This document shows, one piece after another, positions 50,529 through 64,000 of a DNA stretch of 64,000 nt. This DNA comes from Cokeromyces recurvatus (lineage: Eukaryota > Mucoromycota > Mucoromycetes > Mucorales > Mucoraceae): NCBI RefSeq assembly GCF_025118155.1, contig NW_026251395.1, forward strand, positions 744,001 through 808,000, read 5' to 3'. The translations under genes and the position numbers were made by a program. The notes beneath the pieces were generated by a model. It was given only the letters and a program-made list of their open reading frames with translations, was not told the DNA's origin and did not search any database. Numbering within the stretch: the first letter of the stretch is position 1; every line of letters begins with the position of its first letter.

Positions 50529-52603
50529 TTATATATAAATATGTGTATGTACTTTTTCATTGGGATGTTTACTAAGACGGCAGTTTTCTCTGTATAATAA
50601 AAAGCCAGTCATAGATGACAAGAAAGCAGAGATAAGTGCTGTTACTAAATTGAATACTAGGCCAAAAACTAATATAATAAATCATATTATCAGTACATCA
50701 TATTTAAATAGTGCATGTATAAATATATATATATACCATATCGAGGTGAATCTTTAGATTGAAATAAATAAGATGCTAAAATGCTACCAAGGTTTCCTAT
50801 CATAAGTACAAAGGCTACTGCAATAGCTCGAACAGTTAAATCAGGATAATTTATAGCAGACCATCCAATAGCAGCAGCAGCTTCAAAAAAAAAATCAGAA
50901 TCATTTTATTACTTTAAAACACTTCATATATTACCTTGTATACCAATCCCCGTGGGGATTAAAAATAAAGTCCCGTATAATGCTTTATAATAAAAGTTTA
51001 ATATACTTGGTGTAAATCAGGTTCATTCATTTAAAGTTACCCAGTTTATCTCGAAGAATTAAAAGGCATAGATAACCAATAGCTATAATAATGGAGCCTG
51101 CAAATAATAAGGGAGATCTTTTATTATACCGTCCTGTTAAATATCCACCTAATAAAACACTAACAGTAGCGACCGCACAAGGTGGTGCTGTCAATAATTG
51201 AGAATTTAATGTTGTAAAGCCAAACCCTAAGAAGGTATTTAAATACAAAAATAAATAAATGAAAAAAAAAAAAGATACATATACATATATAAACCACTAA
51301 TTCTCCTGTCTTATTTACCATCAATTAATGTTGGTGCAAATACAGTAATACTTGTCATATTGATAGAGTTCAATAAAAAAACGAATGCAAATGCCCACGT
51401 TTTCCAATCGAATAGTACAATTTTAAATGTAGTTAGATTGACAGTAGAGTTTACCGCTTGAAGATCTAGTTTTTGATGTGTAGTCATTCTAATAGTTTGG
51501 AGTAGTTTTTGTTCATCAGATAACCATTTGACTTTCTGAAGATCATCAAACAAGAATATATAAGATATAAATGAAAGTAGTATGGTAGGTATGCCCTCAA
51601 ATATAAATAAATATTGCCAGTCATGAAGACCATGTTTGCCGTCAAAGTAAGACATCGCATACATAAGGGGTCCAGATAATAGACCGGAAAGAGTAGCCAT
51701 GGTTAATAAAATACTTACACGAAAACCATACTCCTTTGGTGTATAAAACTGTGACATCAAGAATAAAATACCAGGAATATACCCACTTTCTGCAGCTCTG
51801 ATTAAAGGAAAAAAAAATAGGAGAGGAAAGGAAAATGATAATAAGAATAAGAATATATTACATATAAATAGAGAATTACCCTAAAATAAGTCTAACAATC
51901 AGTAGTCCTGTAAAATTAGTAACAAAAGCTGCTAATAAAGTAGCTAAACCCCAAACGAGCATGATAAAAGATAGCCATTTTGCAGCATTTACTTTCTTTA
52001 GAATAATATTGGAAGGTATTTCAAAAATAATCTAAGATGTCATAAAGGTATAAGAATGTTATAAGTATTCATCGTATACTTTTATTTTTAACACTTACAT
52101 AGGTTATAAAGAACGCTGAAATTGTAGTACTAAGTTCAGATGAAGACATCTACAAGACATACACATATGTTATCCATTTTAGTTGATAGTATTAAGCTTT
52201 GAATTATATTAACCTTTAAATCAGTCTGAAGGCCTGCCAGTCTTTATATATATATATATATATATATGTATTTAATACACTATACTACGCAATATATACA
52301 ATTATATTCTACCTACGTGGCATTTCCAATGTTAGCTCGGTCCAGAATATCTGCAAAATAAAATAAACAAAATAATGGCATAATACGTAAATCTAATTTT
52401 CTAACTAGCTTTTTTTCTTGTTCATTGTAATGAGGATTTATAGCTTTATCTCCATTATTAGAATGAGACTGGTTACTGCTTAAGGATGAATATGAGAAAC
52501 CGGAATCGTCGTCCTTTTTCTCTTCTTTTAAAATATCACTTTTAAATAATACGTCATCTCTGCTTTGAATTACAGGTAAAGAAGTATTATATGATTGTCG
52601 CAT
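50529..52603 (-). CDS. MFS permease of the anion:cation symporter (Dal5/Tna1-like) family
   Basis: At least nine exons: start MRQSYNTSLPVIQSR at 52603, then 52241-52214 (28 nt), a 51-nt exon near 52148-52098, exons around 52030, 51900-51797-51325, 51240, 50980, 50880 and a last one of about 50686-50529. Characteristic segments are KLVRKLDLRIMPLFCLFYFA, DILDRANIGNA, AFFITYIIFEIPSNIILKKV, AESGYIPGILFLMSQFYTPK, IFEGIPTILLSF, GYLTGRYNKRSPLL and AAIGWSAINYPDLTVRAIAV. The DRANIGNA and FEIPSN motifs and the FY-x-P-x-E-x-G-x-R box mark the ACS family, which imports organic anions such as allantoate, nicotinate or pantothenate in fungi. The substrate cannot be predicted. The last exon is hydrophobic and then basic, in keeping with helix 12 and a short cytosolic tail. 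Confidence 0.87.
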
Positions 52604-55600
52604 ATTATGGAGGATAAATGAAAATGCAGATATTTATATATCTATCTATTTTTTTTCTTCATAAAATGTATGTATTATATATAAGTGTAATTATTAATAT
52701 TATGCATTAACCCCTTATGTCTTTATCTATGCACTGTCTCCTCGAATATTATTTTACCAAGTAAAATGCTCAGGGTAATATTATAATATCTCTCCTTTAC
52801 TTTTGTGTTGTATAAAATCAATCATTACATTCGTATTATTATATATCATACATCATTCATTGTAAGTTTATCTACCTGTATAATTATAAGCAAAATGATA
52901 ATAACTTCGAGATATAGCAAGTTGATGATCCTTTTACTATAGCCCCTTAACTATCATCAGGATAATTCAATGGCCCGAGATAATCAGAAACATTATAAAA
53001 ACCTTAAAAAACTTATACAGTCATTCTAACCGTCAATCAGAAAATAATGATCTAATTTTAGACAAATCTTTAAAAAAAATATAACGTTAAATAATTAGAG
53101 ATGCTCTTACTTAAGCTTCAAAGGCACAAAAAAAAAAAAAAAAGTAAAAGCAGTTATGGTCATCATAAAGCCTTGCTTGGTACCTTAATAAAGATAAAGA
53201 AAAAAAACAATAGATAATAAATTACCCTTCTTATATTATAACACTTTCTTAAAGATCAATTTTTTTTCCCCAAAGATTTTGGTATCTTACTCATCTTTTC
53301 CATAGACGCGTTATATCCATCACAGAACGTGATTGGGATAAGATTTAAGGATTTGGAACTATTGATATCATAACTAATTCTATGGTAACCAGTGTCTAGA
53401 TTAAATCTAATATATCTAATCTATGCTTTCAATAAGAAATCTTGTCACCTATTTTAACTTATTGCTTAATTAAACGAAATTTGTTATATAAATTTATGAT
53501 AACCATTTAATGGTCTATAAAAAAAAAGAAAAAATTAGTAGACTTTGCTAAATGAACATTTGCTTTATTACAACAAAAAAAAAAAAGATCTCAGTACAAT
53601 TATGTTCTCTTAATTCACTTTGCTTGTGTCATTCGATTTCTTTTAAACCGTCAAGATTTATAGATCTACGTTATTTTCTTAGAATATCATTACCAACTCT
53701 ACTTTCCAACTACTACAGCAAAATAATTATTTGTCAACAAATGCTTTTATTTCTTTTCTTATGAAAAAAGAAAAAAAGTTCGATACAAGAGTTATAACGA
53801 ATATAGAAATTATAAATAGCACGGATGCTAGATTCAAAGAAGTAACACTGTTTGTTATCTGTTTCTAGTTAATAATGCGCATTTTCGTATCTTGTATAAA
53901 TGCTTTATTTTACTGAGAGCTTAAATAAATGACCACCTCACTTTTATAGTGAACGGTTTATATGTTCCTTATAACACATGTTGCAAATTTCATTTTTATC
54001 AAAGTTAAATTGCTTACTTCAAGTAACTTAAAGTTAGGAGGTGGTGAAACAAGACTATGGTATATTTACCGTGTCAAAGGAGTATGATATCATTAGGCTA
54101 TTCACCACATCTCTTTGAGTTTAGAGAAGAAGCTTCTATTTATTTCGGATAGATTACAGAATATATAAGAAAATTAATAATGGGTTCTATTTGGAGAAAA
54201 AAAAAAAGTAGGTTGCACTTGTCAAATGCTATCAATTTTTGTCTGTAAACTTAAAAAATTAACAAGGGGGAGACGATTTTATTTAAAAGCCGTATCTTTT
54301 TAAAATTTTTGAAAAGATATAACAGCAGCAAATCAACGAACGTAAATTCATTTAACCGAACAGAAATTGCGGCAGTTAAAAGTGACGGTCAAAAGAAAAA
54401 ATTTTTTTTACATTTCTTTAGATTTAAAGAGAACAATTTTTCTATTATTTTCAATGTTTTTTTTTTCTCCAGTCAATTTAACAGTTAAAAGGCAAGTATT
54501 AACTATTCGAATAAAAATAGTAAAGAAAGTATTGCAGAGAAGAGAATATCTTATTTTGATACTTCGGAAGGGTTCTTGACGAAGAAACGGATAATGGAAT
54601 TCCTCGTATCTGAGCATTATAATTTTCTTTACTTCCTTTTTTTTTATTCTTCTGTTAAAGAATATTTTTATTGACTCGTTTTCTTTTATTTAATAGTATA
54701 AATATTTTTTTCTTCTGATAAACTTATGATGGCATTCTTTTTTGGAGAAATTCTGCATGGCTTTTATTTATTAAAATGTAAGTAATCTTGTTTCTTTTTT
54801 CTCTTTTTTAAATAAGAGAAGATGACGAATTGCATCCACTTGGCTGATCACAAATGATCGAATGGATCAAAAACATGCACCACCATCTGATTCTCTTTTA
54901 AGAAAAAAAAATCCCCGTACAAATATACTAATTTATATTTAATGATAATAGTCTTCTCTTAAAAGTCATGAATTCTCGAGAAAAAAGATAATAAGCTTCC
55001 ATTATAATTTTTTGGTCGAAAAAAATTATTTTATGCCTGGAGTGCACTGCTGTTTAAGGTAAACTATTTCTCTTATTTTAAAGAAAATAAAATCATAAAG
55101 TTATATGGAAATGATGAAAACAAAGTACAAATTCGTCAGTTCTGCTACTGATTAGCCGTGACGATAAATACTTTTCGCATCCTGAGTACCATATATCTTT
55201 ATGGATTTTTTTACATTTTTTATATTAGATAATATGTATACTCATTTCTAATTTATTTTGTTTCTTCTAGTTTACGTTTTTTTATGTGGCTTAGTCGGTG
55301 TATTTTTAGTTTCTTTTAATAGAAGAAAAGTAATAAGTGCATTTTTTAGGATGAAATTAAGTTAAATCCATTCTATGATTTGAGGCCCACATTCTTTAAC
55401 ACTTGTTATAAAAGGGAGACTTTCTCTTGAGTTTTTCAGGGGATAGACAATCTTTAATGACTACCGTTGAAGGGTGGGGATATTATCTTTGATTAGTCTT
55501 TTTTTTCTTCTATTTAGTTGAAGAAAGGGTTACTAGTTTTAAAGATTTTATCTTTTTGTGGTTTCTAAGATTTTAACAAACTTGCTGACTAAAATCACTT

Positions 55601-55937
55601 ATTGCCCTTTCCTTTTTTTCATTTTTTATAATAAAAGATAACTTTATACTTGTAATCGTCTTCATATCGTTTTATTGTGTGTATATGTATTCAATGTCTT
55701 TATTCTTTCTACTAAGTTGCTGCAACATAAATGGATGATATTGCTATAATGTAAGGAAATAGAATAATATAACAATGGCAGATGTATATAATTATGAATG
55801 TAAATATAAATATGTATATTTTTTTTTATGTTTATTTTTATAAATCTGTAGCGATTACATATATTCATCATTATGATTGTAAATAAAAAAATAACAAAAA
55901 AAAAAAAGATTGTATGGGAAGGATCTTTGTTTAACTT
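52604..55937. other. 3.3 kb gene-free region upstream of the ACS permease
   Basis: The longest gene-free stretch in the window. Open frames are short and look random on both strands; none shows a family motif. It contains scattered A/T runs, a 9-bp inverted repeat (CTTTTAAGA at 54895, TCTTAAAAG at 54957) that could be chance, and promoter DNA of the permease at its left end. A non-coding RNA gene or an old, unrecognisable repeat cannot be excluded. Confidence 0.45.
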
Positions 55938-58163
55938 TTATGATTTTGATAAAGTTGTTGTGTTATCTAAACTATGAATGTCATCAATTGTAATGGGTGG
56001 AGTGACAACACACCTTCAATGAAAAAAAAAAAAAAATAGTGAATAATCAACGTAATTCCCCTTCTTTTTTTTTTTTTTTCTTTCTTTTACTTACATCCAA
56101 ATACGAGTTTTATAAATCTTGAATAATTCTCGAACAAGTTCTCGAAAATCAATACGGTTTTCAGCTTCAAAGTAAAAAGTTAATTTACGACGATCCCATT
56201 GGTATTCAGCATCAACTACTTCCATTGGCAATTTCCGTTGTTTTGTCTTTTGTTGACAAACAACTAGAGCTTTATGTTCATCTTGTCCTTTAACTAGTAA
56301 TAAGTTAACTTCATCAGATGTAGCTAATCTAAAGATTCGCTTAATATGAATCTCTCTTTGAGCTTTAACAGGTATACTAGAACCTGCTGCTGCACTTTCT
56401 TCTTCTTCTCTTTTCTCTTTTTCTGCTGCTGCTGCAGCAGCAGTATTACTTTCGACTTGTTGTAATTGTGATTGTCGTTTTTGTTCTAATGCAATAACTT
56501 GCTCAATAGTTAAAGTATTCACAGCTACTTTACCTAAATCTTTACCACGATCCGCTTCCACTATCACGAGGTCACCCACTTGAGGATGAAATTGCTTTGA
56601 GTCCAAAACATAAAAGAAATCAGTTCGTCCTCCTTTAAATTCAACCATGTATAAAGGTACTTTAGGATCTAAACGATGCATAGGAATACCTTTACCAAGG
56701 TCTTGGAAGCATTTTGGATCAGTATCAAAATAGTCTTCAGCAACTTGTTGTTGCTGTTGTTGATTAGGAGAAAAGAATTGTTGTTGTTGTTGTTGTTGTT
56801 GTTGGAGATGGAAATAGCCATTATTAAAAAATGGTTGTTGTTGTAAATGCTGAGTATAAAGGTCAGGTTTATATTGTGGTTGTGTAGGTTGTTGTTGCTG
56901 TAGCTGTAGCTGTTGCTGTTGTGGTGGCGGTGGTGGTGGATGAAATGATCCTAAAGTTTGTAAATCAGGTCTTAAATGTACATTTTCTAATTGTTCTGCT
57001 AATTGCTGAATATTACTTGGTGGTTGCGTATTTAATGTCAAGGACTGTCTTCTCATTAAATTGTAATTATTTGGAGAACTTTCAGCAGGAAAAGAGTAAT
57101 CTTGAAATTGACTTTGCTGAGATAAACGACGTTGAAGAATGTCTAATCGTTCTTTATCACCTAAAGACATTTGTGAAGCATTAGGTGTAGTGGGTGTTGT
57201 AGGTTCAACTGTATTAGAAATATTAAAGAAACGAGAAGAAGAACGACGTCGTTGATTGATCATTAAATCTTCCTGTTGTTCAGAACCACGACGAACACCA
57301 TCACTGTTCATTAAACGAGAATGTTGTGATTGGGATAAAAGACCAAAGGCAGCGCCAGAAGACTTGGAGCGTGATCGAATATGTGAAAAATCAATATCAT
57401 CAAAAAAGCCATCCTCCTCTTCTTCCATAGGAGCTAAAGAGGATTTAAAAGGTGGCTGATAAGCAGGTTGAGGTGGATGATCATCATAATCATCATAACC
57501 AAAAAAGGTTGGATCCTGACCCATTGAGAATGAAAGACTACGATGTTGACGGTATATAGGTTCAAGCGAAACACCAGGTAACATTGGAACTGAAAGAATA
57601 TCATAATTTGTATTATGCAAAAGTGAAACACCTTGATTATCAACTACATCTGGAGGTGGAGGCTGAATAGGCGGAGCACTAACTGGTTTACCATCTTCGT
57701 CAAATATAGACGGTCCTTCCCATTGAAATCCACCAAATGAGCCCCAATTATTATTATTTCCTTCTGACACAACAGAAGCTCTTCTCATTATATCAACATT
57801 ATCATTGATAGGTGAATCATTGGGACTATTTTTACTCGTATTATCCAAAACCTGAGGCGTATTTATAGTACTTCCTCTTCTTGAAGGACTACCTACTATT
57901 TTCCAAGCATTATCAGAATTAGGATTATTTATAATTGGAATTCCCATAAAGTTATTTTCCTCTTCACTCTAAAATATAAAATTAAATACTGTCATGTATT
58001 ATAAATAAACAAAAAAAAATAAATTTACAATTGCTTTAGGTTTATTCTATAATGAAGTAGAAAAAATAAAAAATAAAAAAAAGGAAATGTCAGTTTTTTG
58101 TTATGCTTATTTATTAATTCAGTTAAAATATACCTTTTGTTGTTCAAAGGCTTGTTGTGACAT
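55938..58163 (-). CDS. PSP1 C-terminal domain protein
   Basis: Three predicted exons (58163-58134, 57968-56095, 56013-55938) give 659 residues. The first 400 are low complexity: Ser/Pro/Asn-rich, RRGS and RRxS motifs that could be kinase targets, and polyglutamine runs (about 56744-56810 and 56880-56925). The C-terminal domain begins near LDPKVPLYMVEFKGGRTDFF and continues with HPQVGDLVIVEADRGKDLGK, LLVKGQDEHKALVVCQQKTK and YQWDRRKLTFYFEAENRIDF, then RELVRELFKIYKTRIWM. This is the conserved PSP1 region, named for yeast Psp1 (a suppressor of DNA polymerase alpha mutations) and related to bacterial YaaT/RicT. Yeast Psp1 and its homologues are linked to mRNA-protein granules; the exact role here is unknown. 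A 10-residue first exon encodes MSQQAFEQQK. Confidence 0.85.
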
Positions 58164-58822
58164 TTTAAAGTTCGTTTTTTTTATTCGTTTTTTTTTTTAA
58201 AAAAAATTCTATATGTATTGACTAAAAAACTAGTTAGATTTAATAATAATAATAATCTACATTGACAACAATTTACAATAAAATAAATATACCTTTTTTT
58301 TTATGTGTCTAAGATGGATATTTTACGTCTAATTAGATATGAGAAAAAAAATATAATAAGACTCTAATTGAAGTATAAAAAAAGGGAAATGCAGTTCCCT
58401 AATTATTAAATGAAGAGATGACCAATTTAAGTGATGTAAAAATAATGAAAAAAAAAAGAGACTCGGACTATATATTTATAAAAATATGTATGTATTTTTT
58501 TTTTTTTTTTTTTTTAAAAAAAAATGGACTCGTGTCTTATTTCTAAATAGTGCTGAAGATGTTGTAAATGGTTAATAAAATATAAACATCTACATTTATT
58601 TAATTGAATGCACTTAAATACCTTTTTTTTTTATAGATGTAAAGAAATTTTTATTGTGTAGAATGAAAAGAATAATTTTTTCTTTTTATCAAATGCGCAC
58701 ATAAGCTTCATCATTATTATGTCTCGCTGTGTTTAAAATATTCTTGGGTCTACTGTGGATGACACAACAAAGTAAATGCGTGTTCTACAACTATTCAATT
58801 TATCTTATCATTTTTTATTTTT
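58164..58822. other. Divergent promoter region, PSP1 gene and sirtuin
   Basis: A 659-base AT-rich spacer between divergent genes. T tracts lie at about 58496-58515 and 58622-58633; AAT triplets lie near 58240. No supported gene. An ATG at 58721 is followed by a stop after five codons, so it is not favoured as the sirtuin start. Confidence 0.45.
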
Positions 58823-60074
58823 ATGGTATATCCGACTTTTGTTTTGAAACAGGCATCAAACAAAATATGGAATTCAACTATAAAAATACCAGAATTAAAA
58901 ACAACTCTTCCTGCATCACCTCCTTCATTTGACCAAAATGAAGTAGTCAATCTAGTGACAGACATGTTTCGACAATATAAAGGTCGTATCTTGGTTATAA
59001 CTGGTGCAGGTATATCCATACATACATACATACAAATATATATACATGTATTACACATTATTATTACATATACTTACGAGTAGACGCACATACATACATA
59101 CATATATGTGTAAGGTATATCAACTGATTCTGGTATACCTGATTACAGAGGAGATCAGGTATTTTTCGTTTTTCTTTTTTTTGTTTTACATTCTCTTTTA
59201 TTCGTTACTTTAATACATGTATAACATTATGATAGGGAACGTAAGCGTATATTCATACATACAAATATATATAAATCTGGGTATAGAAATAGATACAGAA
59301 TGAACGGCTCTAAATACATTTTTTATTAGCTATATCAGAAATCCTAAACATAGACCAATTTTATATCATGAACTTGCAAGCTCACATAGTTATCGACAAC
59401 GTTATTGGTCTCGTAGTTATTTAGGCTGGCCAAGCATGTTTGCAGCATTACCTAATCTTAGTCATCATATACTAAAAAAATTAATCACAGAGCAACCTTA
59501 TGTTCAGAATATTATTACGCAAAATGTGGATCATCTACATTCAAAATTAAATACGCCCAAGGATAGACTTTTAGAATTGCATGGAACGCTATATAAAGTT
59601 GAATGCATGGAGTGTGGGGAATCAAGTGCGGACCGAAATTTATATCAACACCGAATTCATGCTCGGAATCCAACCTGGGGTGAATTTTTATTGGGCAATA
59701 AAGAAATGAAAATCAATCCAGATGGTGATGTTGAATTACCTGAAGGTGTGTCATATCATCATTTCGATATTCCTCCCTGTCTGTCTTGTGGAAGTAATAA
59801 GATGAAACCAAAGGTTGTGTTCTTTGGTGAAAGTATTAAGCCAAATATAACACATCAAGCTGAAAATTGGGTTGAAAAAGCAGATGCTTTACTTATCTTG
59901 GGTTCCTCATTGGCTACCTATTCTTCTTATAGACTTGTTAGATTAGCTCATCAAGCAAATAAACCTATTGGAATCATCACAAAGGGTCCTACAAGAGCCG
60001 ATAATTTGATGAGTTGGAAGGGTGAAGTAGCTTGTACTCCAATTTTAACTGAACTTTATTCGAATTTGATTTGA
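58823..60074 (+). CDS. SIRT4-like NAD-dependent sirtuin
   Basis: Four predicted exons: 58823-59009, 59115-59158, a 5-nt micro-exon 59236-59240, and 59330-60074, giving 326 residues. The Rossmann start reads GRILVITGAGISTDSGIPDY, then GTYIRNPKHRP, YWSRSYLGWPSMFAALPN, TQNVDHLHSK, catalytic His in LELHGTLYKVE (codon 59580-59582), zinc cysteines CMECG and CLSCG, PKVVFFGESIKPN, and LILGSSLATYSSYRLV. RQRYWSRSYLGWP and the order of blocks match class II sirtuins (SIRT4 type) more than yeast Sir2. SIRT4 in animals is mitochondrial and removes acyl groups or ADP-ribosylates metabolic enzymes. The N-terminus MVYPTFVLKQASNKIWNS is basic and amphipathic, compatible with mitochondrial import. Skipping the micro-exon would leave a frameshift and stop. 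Confidence 0.9.
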
Positions 60075-60186
60075 TTGGAATTTAAATAAAATAAAATAAA
60101 TAAAAATACTAGACGCACCCTACATTTTTCAGTTGGTTCAAGTATTCGTTATCATAATAATTCTTTCGTAAATTTCATTCTCTTTT

Positions 60187-60188
<2 letters not shown>

Positions 60189-60224
<36 letters not shown>
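60189..60224. repeat. 36-nt T tract between the sirtuin and KDM5
   Basis: Uninterrupted T run 145-180 bases upstream of the KDM5 start, in the 294-base spacer 60075-60368 that otherwise holds only AT-rich sequence. Confidence 0.65.
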
Positions 60225-60230
<6 letters not shown>

Positions 60231-60302
60231 CCGTTATTTTATTTAATTATATAGTGTTAAATACACACTAAAAAAAAAAATACATATTTATTTATTCTAT
60301 AA

Positions 60303-64000
<3,698 letters not shown>

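Noticed and set aside
53552..53764. A 70-residue plus-strand frame in the long empty region
   Set aside because: Composition is that of random AT-rich DNA, and no family motif, splice site pattern or leader supports it.
54895..54965. 9-bp inverted repeat, possibly ends of a miniature transposon
   Set aside because: Too short and too AT-rich to be significant in this genome, and no target-site duplication was seen.

Overview
The window is nuclear DNA of a fungus, most likely an early-diverging one such as Mucoromycota. It is AT-rich, full of long A/T homopolymers and microsatellites, and its protein genes are split by many short GT-AG introns of roughly 50-110 bases. Fungal lineage is shown by the ERMES subunit Mdm10, a long-form fungal cystathionine gamma-synthase, a Yos9/OS-9 lectin and a proteinase-K-type subtilase. 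It also carries genes usually missing from budding yeasts (Gemin5, SNAPC1, a SIRT4-like sirtuin) and a relic transposase of a type I associate with mucoralean genomes. The species cannot be fixed from the sequence alone.

Layout, left to right: a CLC chloride channel (+), MDM10 (+), chaperonin CCT1 (-), a PKA-type kinase (-); then a gene-poor 3.7 kb stretch holding a decayed Tc1/mariner-IS630-like transposase; an ankyrin protein (+), SNAPC1 (+), a secreted subtilase (+), MIC19 (-), OS-9/YOS9 (-); HIRA (+) and a doubtful, possibly broken locus; a small MAPEG-like membrane protein (-) beside a G-quadruplex-type repeat; a START lipid-transfer protein (+); ribosomal eS12 and eS7 (both -); a 13-repeat Sel1 protein (-); GEMIN5 (-) divergent from exosome RRP40 (+); cystathionine gamma-synthase (+); a hexose transporter (-) whose start is unclear; an ACS-type MFS permease (-); a 3.3 kb gene-free stretch; a PSP1-domain protein (-); a SIRT4-like sirtuin (+); and the 5' two-thirds of a KDM5 histone demethylase (+) that runs off the right edge.

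The genes are mostly independent housekeeping loci, not an operon or a specialised cluster. Themes recur: small RNA and RNP metabolism (SNAPC1, Gemin5, Rrp40, eS7, eS12), chromatin (HIRA, sirtuin, KDM5), mitochondrial membrane architecture (Mdm10, Mic19), ER quality control and folding (OS-9, CCT1). I see no tRNA, rRNA, CRISPR array or evidence for a new multi-gene system. The most distinctive observations are at the splicing level: a 5-nt micro-exon that the sirtuin reading frame requires, a likely GC-AG intron in SNAPC1, and a 17-nt terminal exon in the eS12 gene. For most multi-exon genes, exon lengths I assigned by hand sum to intact reading frames; splice sites remain predictions.
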